A stretch of 64,000 nucleotides of DNA from an uncultured Oscillospiraceae bacterium (GTDB lineage: Bacteria > Bacillota > Clostridia > Oscillospirales > Acutalibacteraceae). Every line of letters starts with the position of its first letter. The stretch's first letter is position 1. This document shows, one piece after another, positions 8,333-18,325 of the stretch. The DNA lies in NCBI GenBank assembly GCA_900544715.1, contig UQWL01000011.1:11741-75740 (forward strand). The letters run 5' to 3'. A program made the translations under genes and the position numbers. The notes beneath the pieces are model-generated. The model was given only the letters and a program-made list of their open reading frames with translations, was not told the origin of the DNA and did no database searches.

Positions 8333-9871
8333 TTAAAAATCCTCCGTCTCCCGCTTATCCGAGCCGTTGAGATCCTGCACCTTCATCTTATAGTGGCCGA
8401 GGCGCTTCCAGCCGACCCGCAGCACGAGATCACGCATCGCGCCTTTTTCAAAGGGCGTGATGGGCGCGGAATACGGCACGCCATAGGGGTTGATCGAGCA
8501 GGCGTTTAGGAGGAGCAGCCCCAGGATGAGCATGATCCCGTAAAGGCCCGTGAGCCCGCCCACGATGATAAAGAGAAACCGCAGCACCGCCGCCGGCTCG
8601 TAGAGAGACGGCACGACGAATGAGCTGATCGCCGTCAGAGCGAGCACAATCAGCATGGGCGCAGCGATGAGACCCGCTGTGACGGCCGCGTCACCGATGA
8701 CGAGTGCGCCGACGATGCTCACGGCATGGCCTACGTTTTTGGGCATTCGCAGCCCCGCTTCGCGCATGATTTCATACATAAAATGGATCACAAGCGCCTC
8801 CAGCATGATGGGAAAGGGCGTGCGCCCCTCCGATACCGCGATATCAAAGAGCATGCTCGCGGGCAGCAGCTCCTGATGAAAAATTGCCACAGCCACATAC
8901 GTGCCCGGCAGCAGCATGCTGATGGCAAAGGAGATAAATTTGAGCGCGCGCAGAAAGAGCGCGTAAAAGGGGCGGTTGGAATAATCATCGACCGACTGAA
9001 AATTTTCAATGAAAAGGTGAGGCACGATCAGGGCGAACGGCGTGCCGTCCACAATGACGCCCACCCGTCCCTCACTGATTTTTGCGCACAGGGTATCCGG
9101 CCGCTCCGTGACGCCCACGCCGGAGAAAAACGAAAGCCCCTTGTGATCCAGAAACGGCTGGATATAGCCGGATTCCAGCACCATATCGAGCTTCGCATTC
9201 TGAAGCCGCTGCTTGACCTCCTCCAGGATATCAGGATTGACCCGGTCTGAGAGGTAGCAAAGGCAGACCATCGTTCGGCTCGTATCGCCCATATTGAGCA
9301 TCTCGAAACGGGCGTAAGGCGTTTTGAGCCTGCGGCGGATCAACGTGGTATTCACCTTGAGCGTTTCCACAAAGCCATCGCGCGAGCCTCGCTCCTGCAC
9401 CTCCGTCTCCGGGTCGGAAATCGAGCGCCGCTCAAAGCCCTGCACCCCGAAAACCTCGCAGCGTGTCACACCGTCGATAAACAGTGCCGCAAAGCCCGAC
9501 ATCATCAGGTTGAGCATTTCTGTCATGTCGAAAGCTTCTTTATGATCCGTGCCGGAGAGCACATGATCCCGCAGGTATAAAAACTGCTCGTCCGGCTCTT
9601 TCGGGATATCCGTCGCATGCAGGATGGGTGTGACCGCGATCTGGGAGAGCAGGAGATCATCGCACATCCCTTCGCACAGTACAAAGGCCGCCCGGTTGCC
9701 ATTGACGGGCAGCTCGCGCACCATCAGATCAAAGCTCGGACCAAACACGCCGCGCAGGTAGATCAGGTTTTCCTGCAAGGAGGCGGAAATCTCCGCGGGC
9801 GGCACCTCCGTCGTTTGCGCATTGACCGGGGTAAAATCCTTTTGTACGGCATTTTTAAGCCATTGAAACAT
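8333..9871 (-). CDS. gerAA: Germinant receptor subunit GerA family
   Basis: 512 residues. A soluble N-terminal half of ~290 residues (contains DHVLSGTDHKEAFD and the conserved segment around KTPYARFEMLNMGD) is followed by about five membrane segments (ISFAISMLLPGTYVAVAIFH) and a short cytoplasmic tail. GerA subunits form the ion-channel-like part of spore germinant receptors. First gene of gerA-gerB-gerC. Such operons are normally expressed in the forespore under sigma-G, but no convincing sigma-G site is visible in the 357 bases upstream. Confidence 0.92.
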   Translation of the reverse strand: MFQWLKNAVQKDFTPVNAQTTEVPPAEISASLQENLIYLRGVFGPSFDLMVRELPVNGNRAAFVLCEGMCDDLLLSQIAVTPILHATDIPKEPDEQFLYLRDHVLSGTDHKEAFDMTEMLNLMMSGFAALFIDGVTRCEVFGVQGFERRSISDPETEVQERGSRDGFVETLKVNTTLIRRRLKTPYARFEMLNMGDTSRTMVCLCYLSDRVNPDILEEVKQRLQNAKLDMVLESGYIQPFLDHKGLSFFSGVGVTERPDTLCAKISEGRVGVIVDGTPFALIVPHLFIENFQSVDDYSNRPFYALFLRALKFISFAISMLLPGTYVAVAIFHQELLPASMLFDIAVSEGRTPFPIMLEALVIHFMYEIMREAGLRMPKNVGHAVSIVGALVIGDAAVTAGLIAAPMLIVLALTAISSFVVPSLYEPAAVLRFLFIIVGGLTGLYGIMLILGLLLLNACSINPYGVPYSAPITPFEKGAMRDLVLRVGWKRLGHYKMKVQDLNGSDKRETEDF

Positions 9872-10228
9872 AAAACAGTCCTTCCTTTCATTTGGCGGAA
9901 AAACAAATCAAACCGAATCTTCGCCGCTGACGGCAAAGCATAAGCCTTGCTGAAAGAGGTTCCTCCGGATGAAAGATATACGCTACTGTTTTTTCCATCC
10001 TCCTCCTGTTTATGCGGTGGAATATTACAGCGCAGAAACGCCATACTAGATATCGCTAAAGGCGGAAAATGAAAGCTTTGTACTACACGCTGTGAAAGGC
10101 ATGGATTTCGTATTGCTAAGCTGTACAAAATTTTGAATGGAATAGGTCCGGAATGATCTGCATGCTGTTTTTCCATTTCTTTTCCGCCTTTAGACGGATG
10201 AAACAGGCCTTGCAAGGGAGGAAACAGG
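9872..10228. other. Divergent intergenic region between gerA and DUF421
   Basis: 357 bases carrying the promoters for both sides. No near-consensus sigma-A pair, riboswitch or repeat is seen. The gerA side has GAAAGGAAGG next to the start, and the plus-strand gene has AAGGGAGG ten bases before its ATG. Confidence 0.5.
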
Positions 10229-10924
10229 ATGATTATTACGCTCATCCGCGCGGCGATCCTATATTTTTTGATTGTTTGTTCCGTACGTATCATGGGCAAG
10301 CGGCAAATCGGTGAGCTACAGCCATCCGAGCTCGTTATCACAATCCTGATCTCCGAGATCGCTGCCATCCCGATGCAGGATAATGGCGCGCCGCTGATTA
10401 ATTCGGTCATCCCCGTACTGCTGCTGATCTCCTTTGAGGTGATCGCCTCTGTGGTCAGCATGAAATTTCCAAAACTTCGCGGCATCATGCAGGGGCACTC
10501 CCTCATCGTCATCCGCAACGGGATTATCGACCAAACGCAGCTTAAGCGGCTTCGCTTTACCATAGATGACCTGATGGAAGCGTTACGGCAGAAAGACGTT
10601 TTCCGTATTGAGGATGTGCAATATGCAATCGCGGAGACCAACGGCACGCTGAGCATTTTGCTCAAGCCGGAAAAGCGCGTTCCCGTGGCGGAAGAATTGA
10701 ACGTAACACTGCCGGATGACGGCCTGCCATGCATCGTCATCAGCGATGGGCGCATCATCACCTCTGCTTTTAAGGATTGTGGGATGACCATGAAAAAGCT
10801 CCAGACCCATATCAAGAAAAGCGGGCTGGAGCTGAAGGATATTCTGGTTATGGAGATTGACCGCAGCGGCAACACGACGGTCATTAAACGGGATGAGAGG
10901 CTGAGCAACGGAAAAATGGGATGA
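10229..10924 (+). CDS. DUF421 (YetF-like) membrane protein
   Basis: 231 residues: two to three N-terminal membrane helices, the family motif RIMGKRQIGELQPSELV, then a soluble domain of ~140 residues (PKLRGIMQGHSLIVIRNG ... LRFTIDDLMEALR). YetF-type proteins are widespread in spore formers; some are made in the forespore and affect spore-membrane or envelope properties. Co-oriented with a DUF4363 gene, a frequent partnership. Confidence 0.9.
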   Translation: MIITLIRAAILYFLIVCSVRIMGKRQIGELQPSELVITILISEIAAIPMQDNGAPLINSVIPVLLLISFEVIASVVSMKFPKLRGIMQGHSLIVIRNGIIDQTQLKRLRFTIDDLMEALRQKDVFRIEDVQYAIAETNGTLSILLKPEKRVPVAEELNVTLPDDGLPCIVISDGRIITSAFKDCGMTMKKLQTHIKKSGLELKDILVMEIDRSGNTTVIKRDERLSNGKMG

Positions 10925-10959
10925 ATCCCCCCCATTTTAGGGTTGGAAGAAAGCCAAAA

Positions 10960-10983
10960 GGGAACGGGCGATCGCCCGTTCCC
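10960..10983. repeat. Perfect 24-bp palindrome between DUF421 and DUF4363
   Basis: GGGAACGGGCGA is followed directly by its exact reverse complement with no loop. No T run follows on either side, so it is not a standard terminator; an operator, an RNA hairpin or an mRNA-processing element is possible. Confidence 0.6.
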
Positions 10984-11027
10984 CATTCAATGGATCCATT
11001 TATGGTGCGTGAAAGGAGCAAGTTTCA

Positions 11028-11408
11028 ATGAAACGCCTGATTACAGCAATTTCACTGCTCACAATAGCGGGAATTTTATGCGGGATTGGATTCTTGGGCA
11101 TGAAAAAACAAGTAAATACGCTGACGCAGCTGTTCAATGAGGGCGCTCAAGCCGCACAGGCAGAAGATGAAGAACGGCTCCATACCTGCACAAAAGAACT
11201 GCAAAAAGCATGGGAAAAAAGCCACGTCGTTTTTTCTATGCTGATCCAGCATCACGATCTCGATGATTTGGAGGCGGACATTCTGGACTTGAACAACCTT
11301 CTGAAAGAAAAGGAGTTTAAAGAATATAAACGGACGTGCGAAGCAGGGATCATTGAACTGGAGCATATTTATAATTCGGAGATACCGTCGGTGGGGAATG
11401 TGTTTTGA
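11028..11408 (+). CDS. DUF4363 family membrane-anchored protein
   Basis: 126 residues: one N-terminal membrane helix followed by a soluble helical domain (EERLHTCTKELQKAWEKSHVVFSMLIQHHDLDDLEADI). Matches DUF4363, often encoded after DUF421. GAAAGGAG lies about 8 bases upstream. The stop codon at 11406-11408 abuts the stop codon of the convergent flippase gene with no spacer and no terminator in between. Confidence 0.8.
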   Translation: MKRLITAISLLTIAGILCGIGFLGMKKQVNTLTQLFNEGAQAAQAEDEERLHTCTKELQKAWEKSHVVFSMLIQHHDLDDLEADILDLNNLLKEKEFKEYKRTCEAGIIELEHIYNSEIPSVGNVF

Positions 11409-12815
11409 TCAAATGGACTTATTGCGAATTCGATTCATAACTTGGCGTAGGAGCAGAACCACAGAAGGCAAATTAATGATTGCGATTACACAACACAATA
11501 CGAGTCCCAGATAAAAAGAATACGGTACCTGTTGGCTAATAAGCAAAACCAAAATGAACAATCCAATTTGAGAGCTTATCATACGTTTTTGATCAACGTC
11601 AACATGTAAGATTTTTTTAGAATCCAATACGCGGGCAATCCATACAACAAAATGGCTGATACAAGTGGCAATAGAGGCACCAGTAACACCCCAAAAAGGA
11701 ATGAATATCAAATTAAAAACAACGCCAATGAAAGTTCCTAAAATCGTCGTGGTAAATAAAAATTTCGTCTTTTTGCTTGCGGTATAAATCGTTCCATAAA
11801 AGGTATTTAAGGCGCTATAATAGAACCCTAACACAAGCCAGGGAACAAATATCCAAGCCTCATAAAATTCCTTTTGAAGCAAAAATAAGCCAATCCACTT
11901 AGCAAACGATATCAAAAAGCAGGAAGCTGCTAAGATACACAGATGATATACTTCATAAATACGGGAAAAAAATTTGGAGCTTTCTTCGGATTGGTATTCC
12001 TGAATCGCAGAAACACTCCACGCCTGCTGAAAAATTGAAGTTACCATATTCAGCATAGAAGGAATTTTGCTGGCGGCGGCAAAAAGCCCTACTGCACTCA
12101 CCGAAACCATTGCGGTTAAAAAGTAGCGATTGATACTGCTGTTCGCCCACCAAAACAGAGCATTTGGGATCATTGGAATACAGTATAGCAGCATCCTTTT
12201 CAGCAGAGCCTTATCCACGAGCCGATAACTGATATAACGATAATAACGGCCCCATATGAAATAGACAATACAGCCGATTAGATTGCCAAGGATCAAGGAC
12301 CAAAAGTACCCGTTCAAACCCAAATGAAAATAGGAAATCAACAAGATATTTAGGCCGCAAGTGATTAATGTAGAGATAATCGAAGCAACAGCGATAATCT
12401 TTACCTGATCAATCGTGCGGGCAAAGGTAGAAAATAAAGAGTTAAACGCTGTGACAACATATATGCCGCATAAAAACAGTTTGCAATCCTCTAAGCCCGG
12501 AATGAAACCTAAGAGAGGAGAGATTGAAAGAATGACTAATGAACTCAAAACCGTAATGCACAAACCGATTGAAAATACATTTTTCTTGTTCTCATTATGA
12601 TCCAATGCAAACCGAAGAACAGCTTCTATGATTGAAAGCGTCAAAATAGGCAAGAAAAGTTGAACTGTTGTATTAACTAAATCTGTTGTTCCATATTCTT
12701 CTGTCGTTAAATAATAAGTATAAAGAGGAAGCAGAAAAAAAGTAATTAGCTTGGTAGATATGCTGCTAAGTGTAAATAATCCTAAATTTTTAATTAAATA
12801 CTTATATTTACTCAT
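11409..12815 (-). CDS. Wzx-type polysaccharide flippase
   Basis: 468 residues with 12-14 predicted membrane helices and the N-terminal pattern LIKNLGLFTLSSISTKLITFFLLPLYT-like of the polysaccharide biosynthesis (MVF/MATE-like) family. Translocates lipid-linked oligosaccharide units across the membrane for exopolysaccharide or capsule assembly. Last gene of the AT-rich operon, overlapping the pyruvyl transferase gene by 8 bases. Confidence 0.88.
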   Translation of the reverse strand: MSKYKYLIKNLGLFTLSSISTKLITFFLLPLYTYYLTTEEYGTTDLVNTTVQLFLPILTLSIIEAVLRFALDHNENKKNVFSIGLCITVLSSLVILSISPLLGFIPGLEDCKLFLCGIYVVTAFNSLFSTFARTIDQVKIIAVASIISTLITCGLNILLISYFHLGLNGYFWSLILGNLIGCIVYFIWGRYYRYISYRLVDKALLKRMLLYCIPMIPNALFWWANSSINRYFLTAMVSVSAVGLFAAASKIPSMLNMVTSIFQQAWSVSAIQEYQSEESSKFFSRIYEVYHLCILAASCFLISFAKWIGLFLLQKEFYEAWIFVPWLVLGFYYSALNTFYGTIYTASKKTKFLFTTTILGTFIGVVFNLIFIPFWGVTGASIATCISHFVVWIARVLDSKKILHVDVDQKRMISSQIGLFILVLLISQQVPYSFYLGLVLCCVIAIINLPSVVLLLRQVMNRIRNKSI

Positions 12816-13875
12816 TTTTATTATTCTCTAAAATAATATCGTTTAATTCATCAAAATATGTTTTCAATATCTGCCCATTATATTGCAGATTCTTCAACTG
12901 TTTCAATTCTACTATGAGGGATGGAATTTCCTCTAGAGAATTAGCAAACTTAACATAAGGTAAAAATTTTATCCATTCATAAGTTCCACGAACTTTATTA
13001 TTATAATTCGATAATGCAATGCAAGGCGTAGAAGTAATAGCTGCTAATACCATACCATGTAGCCGGTCTGTAATAATCAATTCGGAACGCCTAAATTCAT
13101 CTAGTTTTGACTGTAAAACCTTATTTCGTTTGTAAGGAAGAATATAGTTTGACCGAGATAAAGTATCTGACGTTCTACATTCGCTAAACACTCGTTTTAC
13201 CATTTTATATATTTCACTCTTGTTTCCATTATCTAAAACACTTTCCACATCATTTCTCAAACATAGCATTACACCTCTTCGAATAACCGATGGATTAGTC
13301 TCATCCAAAAACAGAACCATATCAGGGCATAAATAAACTTTATTTCGAGGGAAAGCAGTTACCATAGCATCATATGAACCTTGCTCACGTGCCAAAATTG
13401 TTAAAGCGGAATGTTTACTATATATTTTTTGAGAAATGTTAAGTTCGCGATTTCCTTCTAAGGTATCACTAAAATCCATTGTTTGAGGAAAAATTATAAG
13501 TGGAAAATCTGAAAAAATTTCTATGGCCTTCCGGCGACAATTTTCTTCAATTGTATATTCATCGCCTATATTCCCCCCTCCGTGAAGAAACAACAAATCA
13601 TTTTTCATAATTTGGTTTTGTAATAAATTAAGGTAATAATCAAAAAAAGATTCCGTAAACATTGGAACCTCAATAATGAAATACTGTGAAAAATATCGGT
13701 TTAAAAATGATATCTCTGCACATGTAATCGCTTGATCGCCAATATTATGATGAATTGGAGTTCCTAAAATAAATGCAATTGGGCTATTTCTCCGTCTCGC
13801 TTGCTTAATCTGTATTTGAAAAAGTACTCCCGCAGGAAATTTTATTTTCTCCTTTATGAAATCCTTTATAAACAT
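12808..13875 (-). CDS. Polysaccharide pyruvyl transferase family protein
   Basis: 355 residues. IAFILGTPIHHNIGDQAITCAE is the N-terminal signature of the family; FLHGGGNIGDEY, PQTMDF and ITDRLHGMVLA follow in the expected order. The enzymes move pyruvate from phosphoenolpyruvate to a sugar as a ketal, adding negative charge to surface polysaccharide (CsaB, WcaK relatives). It implies a pyruvylated product for this cluster. Confidence 0.88.
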   Translation of the reverse strand: MFIKDFIKEKIKFPAGVLFQIQIKQARRRNSPIAFILGTPIHHNIGDQAITCAEISFLNRYFSQYFIIEVPMFTESFFDYYLNLLQNQIMKNDLLFLHGGGNIGDEYTIEENCRRKAIEIFSDFPLIIFPQTMDFSDTLEGNRELNISQKIYSKHSALTILAREQGSYDAMVTAFPRNKVYLCPDMVLFLDETNPSVIRRGVMLCLRNDVESVLDNGNKSEIYKMVKRVFSECRTSDTLSRSNYILPYKRNKVLQSKLDEFRRSELIITDRLHGMVLAAITSTPCIALSNYNNKVRGTYEWIKFLPYVKFANSLEEIPSLIVELKQLKNLQYNGQILKTYFDELNDIILENNKNE

Positions 13876-13893
13876 TCCTTTTCCTTCTTTCTC

Positions 13894-14871
13894 TTAACTG
13901 GATAGAATAGAATTATATAATTTAATAGCACTACTATATACACCAAATTTCAGCAATAATAAACCGATTTTGTGTTTAACGGAAACATATGGATTTCGTA
14001 GTAAAGGTTTCATCATAGTTAAAAGATCACTTCTGATTTTTTTCCAGACTGCACGGTTTTCATCTACAGAATATACCATACTATTAAGAATATTGAAGTG
14101 CATCATCATTTCATAATTTGTTACTTGTTGATCTAACGGAAGACGATACAATTTAACAAAATCTTTTGTTTGTTTTACTGCTTCCAAAAGATCCAATCTG
14201 CGCAAATTAAACTGCTTACTCATAATACTGTCCGTCCGTTGTACATAATAATATAGTATCGTATCTGTATATACGATTTTTTTCGCAGCATAAAATAGTT
14301 TATAAGTTGTAAAATTATCCTCATGGATTTTTCCCTTAGGAAAACAAATTGCATTTTGTTTAAACAAAGAAAGATCATATAGCTTATTCCATGTCATAAT
14401 CTCACAACAACTTGGAGACATAAAAAGATCTTCTAGCGCTTCTATATTATTCATTACTTTAGTAGAAAATTTTGTTTTTCTAGGAATTTCCTTACCATTT
14501 GAAAACACTCTGCAATAATTACAAACCGTTATACATGCCTGCTCAGCAATGGACAACTTCAATAAAACTTCTATCATATTAGGAGCAATATAATCATCAC
14601 CGTCTATAAAGGCAATAAAATCCCCTTTCGCAATTTCAATACCTGCATTACGTGCATCTGAAAGACCACCATTTTCTTTATGCACCACTTTTATACGTTT
14701 GTCTTCTTGGGCATATTTATCACAAATAGAAGGGCATCTGTCAGGCGATCCATCCTCCACCAAAATAATTTCAAGATTTTTATATGTTTGTCCTAAAACA
14801 CTTTCTATACACTTGTGAATGTATTTTTCGACATTATATATAGGGATAACAATACTTACTAAGGCGGACAT
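13894..14871 (-). CDS. Glycosyltransferase family 2 protein (GT-A)
   Basis: 325 residues. VSIVIPIYNVEKYIHKCIESVL, EDGSPDRCPS, NGGLSDARNAG and the metal-binding DGDDYI define GT2. The C-terminal ~100 residues are helical. It adds a sugar to the lipid-linked repeat unit; donor and acceptor are unknown. 19 bases separate it from the pyruvyl transferase gene. Confidence 0.9.
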   Translation of the reverse strand: MSALVSIVIPIYNVEKYIHKCIESVLGQTYKNLEIILVEDGSPDRCPSICDKYAQEDKRIKVVHKENGGLSDARNAGIEIAKGDFIAFIDGDDYIAPNMIEVLLKLSIAEQACITVCNYCRVFSNGKEIPRKTKFSTKVMNNIEALEDLFMSPSCCEIMTWNKLYDLSLFKQNAICFPKGKIHEDNFTTYKLFYAAKKIVYTDTILYYYVQRTDSIMSKQFNLRRLDLLEAVKQTKDFVKLYRLPLDQQVTNYEMMMHFNILNSMVYSVDENRAVWKKIRSDLLTMMKPLLRNPYVSVKHKIGLLLLKFGVYSSAIKLYNSILSS

Positions 14872-14888
14872 TATAAATTCCTCCTATT

Positions 14889-16205
14889 TCATCCTAAACG
14901 AATTTTCTCTAATGTGTGTCTACGATTGTCTATGTCCAAAATAAACACGAGTAAAAGCACTACAATTAAGCCAACATTACAAGTTATTGATATACTCTTT
15001 ATATTATAAAAAATCATTGCTACTCCCAAATATATAATTAAAGCCTTTAACGGTTTATCGGAAAGACTGCTAAATACCCTTTTGAAGGTTACAAACAATA
15101 GGCCATATAAAAATCCTGTGCCTAAAATTCCCGATAGCCATAAATCATTTACAAAACCAACATCTGAATGCGCAAACCCATCAGCTCTATACAAAGTATG
15201 CCCTGACCCGAAAAGTAGTTGAAGTCCATTCGGAAAATTCCAGAACTCTTTTCCGAACAATTTAACTAACGAAGCATCTACACCTCCAATGTTCAATATA
15301 CCCATAAGCCATTGGAAAGTTGGCTTTGAAAATAAGTAAATAAATAAAAAGACAACCGCCATAATGAAAAGTAGAACAACAGCTGACAACAAAAAAATCT
15401 TTCTATTCTTATTTTTTAAAAATAGCGGAAAAGCAATAAGAAATCCTAGAACAAAAATCACTAATCCTGTCCTTGAATTTAAAAAAGCGGGAAAAAACAA
15501 AATTGGTACAAATATTAAAAATTTTGCAGTCCACTGTGATGCACAAAAAAAACAAAGCCCTAGTAATAAACCTGTACCAAAACCATATCCGTCGTACATA
15601 TTATTAGCAAAACCAAAAAAACGACGTTCAAGATGCCAAGGGTTTGTTAATAGGGGATCATTTGTACCAAACAACATGATCTTTATAAATATTTCTTTTA
15701 TATTTGGGGAAATTAAACACACCAGAGATAATATCCCTTGTAAAGAGGCCGCTAGTAGTAAACAAAGCATAAACTCTTTTATTCCATAATTCTTTTTCTG
15801 AATCCAAATCATTACGTATAAAATACAAACCAACAATATCGGACAAATTAATAAACAACGATATATAACAAATGCTATTTGGTTTATATCAATAGTGTTT
15901 GCTGTAAACAAATTTATCAAAATCACGATACAAACATAACTTATATAAAGTAAAAATCCTTTTGTAAAAAAACTGATTAATGTGTGATTTAATAACGTTT
16001 TAATTTGTAAATGGCATTTTTTTACTTCACGCACTATCAAAATCACGGACAAGAATGCCAAAGGAATAATAAAATTAATATTTGGAAAAATTGGTGGAGA
16101 AAATAATATGCAAAAAAGATATAAAATAAAAATACCATGCTCTTTAAAAAATAAAAAATATTGAATTGCCGCTTTTTTTAATTTAATTATCTTCACTTTA
16201 TACAT
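14889..16205 (-). CDS. Wzy-like O-antigen/exopolysaccharide polymerase
   Basis: About 438 residues, very hydrophobic, with at least ten membrane segments, a pattern typical of O-antigen ligase/polymerase proteins; sequence conservation in the group is low. The start at 16205 (MYKVKII) begins two bases after the preceding stop; an ATG at 16334 would overlap that gene by 127 bases and is unlikely. AAGG directly precedes the start. Polymerises repeat units exported by the flippase. Confidence 0.72.
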   Translation of the reverse strand: MYKVKIIKLKKAAIQYFLFFKEHGIFILYLFCILFSPPIFPNINFIIPLAFLSVILIVREVKKCHLQIKTLLNHTLISFFTKGFLLYISYVCIVILINLFTANTIDINQIAFVIYRCLLICPILLVCILYVMIWIQKKNYGIKEFMLCLLLAASLQGILSLVCLISPNIKEIFIKIMLFGTNDPLLTNPWHLERRFFGFANNMYDGYGFGTGLLLGLCFFCASQWTAKFLIFVPILFFPAFLNSRTGLVIFVLGFLIAFPLFLKNKNRKIFLLSAVVLLFIMAVVFLFIYLFSKPTFQWLMGILNIGGVDASLVKLFGKEFWNFPNGLQLLFGSGHTLYRADGFAHSDVGFVNDLWLSGILGTGFLYGLLFVTFKRVFSSLSDKPLKALIIYLGVAMIFYNIKSISITCNVGLIVVLLLVFILDIDNRRHTLEKIRLG

Positions 16206-16207
16206 CC

Positions 16208-17242
16208 TTATTTTGAAAATCTTCCACGTAAAAATTTTTTTACAAATATACGCAAATATGATACCATAGAAATTAGTTTTGAATTTTCTAATCGCAGTAC
16301 ATCTCGGTATAGTAAAAACTCTATTTTTCCACATCCCTCGTATTTTAATGCCGTTTGCGTGGCATTATGGTTCAGTATAGTATTTAAGGTTTTTTCTACC
16401 CTTTGAGACACATCAATTATTTGAAAACAATCTCTCAAAAAAATGTCAGAATCAGCACATCTATTAAGTTCATTCTCTTTCATACTAAGTGAATTCAGTA
16501 AAAAGGAATGGATTGCTTGATAGAGATATACCTTATTTTCAAACAAATCAATAACATTTTTATTGCTCAGTGTAGTAAGTGATTGAATACTATCATTTGA
16601 AATATAATGATATAAAACATCTTCGTAAATTTGAATACGATTAACATGAGGAATATAAGATAAATTAAATATTAAATCCTCGCCATTATTTATGTTTACA
16701 GGGAAACGAAGATAATTTTCTTGAATGATCCTGAAAGAGTAGATTTTATTCCACACTAAATGAAAATAATTTCTCAAATACAGATCGTTAAAAAATTCTT
16801 TTAACTGTTCTTTATTACTAATGCTTATACTTGGAAATGAAATCTTTTGAGAACGCACCGACTTTTCATTAAACACAAATTCTCTTTGGTAACCGCACAT
16901 AACTAAAGTTGAACCATCAGTTAAGAACGCGTTTATTAAGGTTTCATACATCTGCGGTTCCAAATAATCATCGGCATCAACAAAGGCCACATAGTCTCCT
17001 GTTACTATTTCTAATGCCGCATTTCTTGCAGCACTAGGCCCAGAGTTTTTTTGATGTATAACAATAATCCGTTTGTCCTTTTGCGCAAAAGATTGGCATA
17101 TTGATAATGACTGATCGGTCGATCCATCATCTACTAAAATTAAATTTAAATCAGAGAAGGTTTGCTGCAATACACTTTCAATTGCCCTTGTAAGTGTATT
17201 CTCTGCGTTATAAATAGGCATAATAACACTTAGTTTTGCCAT
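16208..17242 (-). CDS. Glycosyltransferase family 2 protein (GT-A)
   Basis: 344 residues. LSVIMPIYNAENTLTRAIES, DDGSTDQSL, NSGPSAARNAA and VDADDYLEP are the GT2 nucleotide-sugar and metal sites. Similar in layout to the gene at 13894 but clearly a different enzyme. The ATG overlaps the end of the upstream glycosyltransferase by one base. Confidence 0.9.
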   Translation of the reverse strand: MAKLSVIMPIYNAENTLTRAIESVLQQTFSDLNLILVDDGSTDQSLSICQSFAQKDKRIIVIHQKNSGPSAARNAALEIVTGDYVAFVDADDYLEPQMYETLINAFLTDGSTLVMCGYQREFVFNEKSVRSQKISFPSISISNKEQLKEFFNDLYLRNYFHLVWNKIYSFRIIQENYLRFPVNINNGEDLIFNLSYIPHVNRIQIYEDVLYHYISNDSIQSLTTLSNKNVIDLFENKVYLYQAIHSFLLNSLSMKENELNRCADSDIFLRDCFQIIDVSQRVEKTLNTILNHNATQTALKYEGCGKIEFLLYRDVLRLENSKLISMVSYLRIFVKKFLRGRFSK

Positions 17243-18129
17243 TATTTATACTCCCTCTGAATATTTTCTCTCATAACTTTTCCATCATAGGAATTTCTTA
17301 AATAACGTCTGTATATTTTTTCACGTATTTTATTAGGGACCAAAGATACAGTCATATGGCCCAAAAGTGTATAAAAATAATCTTCCTTTGAACAAAATCC
17401 CGATTTTAACATATAATTTCTAAAAATCATTATTTTTTTTACATAAGATATTCCTCCTCGTCGATGATACATAGCACTATTGGCCCTCATCAATAATAAT
17501 GGACTTTGTATGTTGTATCCAATTGCCCCATTCTCAAGCATTCTAATCCATAAATGATAATCTTCAAAAAGAGGAAAATCTATATATCCACCCGCCTCTA
17601 AAACAGACCTTTTTCTATACATCACACAAGGATGATTAAAAGGACAACGTCTTTTCGCATAAGCATGAATATCAAGATTTGTCTCGGGTAAATATTTAGC
17701 AACTGTTATATGATTCGGATCGTGTTGAAACTCTAAAATTGTCCCGCTTACAATATCTAACGCATCATTTTTACTAAATTCTAATAATTCAAGCTCACAT
17801 CTATCGGGAAGCGCAATATCATCAGAATCCATTCTTGCCACCAAATTATTTTTACAATACGCCAGTCCAATATTTAATGCATTTCCTAGTCCTTTATTCT
17901 GATCCAAACGAATAATCTGAAACAATAAAGGATGTTCTATTAAAAAATTTTCAATAACGTTATCCAATTCATCCGTTAATGGGCCATCACAAACCAAGAC
18001 AAAATCATTGGTCAGGATCGTTTGATCTAGCATGCTTTGAATGCTTTCCTGAAAATGTGATGGATTCTCTCCCTGATACACAGACATTAAAACACTGTAA
18101 TCTTCCATCTTTTCTAATCCCTCATCCAT
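17242..18129 (-). CDS. Glycosyltransferase family 2 protein, first gene of the exopolysaccharide operon
   Basis: About 295 residues. YSVLMSVYQGENP at the N-terminus, then RLDQNKGLGNALN, ARMDSDDI (metal site) and FEDYHLWIRM. Amylovoran/AmsE-type GT2. The start is either 18129 (AGGCGG four bases upstream) or the ATG at 18108, which gives the more usual N-terminus. First gene behind the strong promoter at 18165-18193. Confidence 0.88.
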   Translation of the reverse strand: MDEGLEKMEDYSVLMSVYQGENPSHFQESIQSMLDQTILTNDFVLVCDGPLTDELDNVIENFLIEHPLLFQIIRLDQNKGLGNALNIGLAYCKNNLVARMDSDDIALPDRCELELLEFSKNDALDIVSGTILEFQHDPNHITVAKYLPETNLDIHAYAKRRCPFNHPCVMYRKRSVLEAGGYIDFPLFEDYHLWIRMLENGAIGYNIQSPLLLMRANSAMYHRRGGISYVKKIMIFRNYMLKSGFCSKEDYFYTLLGHMTVSLVPNKIREKIYRRYLRNSYDGKVMRENIQREYK

Positions 18130-18164
18130 ATTGCCGCCTACATAATTCCCATTCTATTCACTTG

Positions 18165-18193
18165 ATTATACTCTAATCCTATTGCTTTTTCAA
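18165..18193 (-). promoter_or_regulatory. Strong sigma-A promoter of the exopolysaccharide operon
   Basis: On the minus strand TTGAAA (18193-18188) and TATAAT (18170-18165) are 17 bases apart, about 36 bases before the first gene. Confidence 0.8.
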
Positions 18194-18325
18194 CCGAAAA
18201 TAACAGAAAGCCAAATTTATCTTTATTATTTCGTAAAATTCCTCCATGCTGTGAACGCTTCATCCATATATGGTATAAACTTAAATACTTTCACCCTTTC
18301 TCCCCTCCCCCATATACTAAATATC

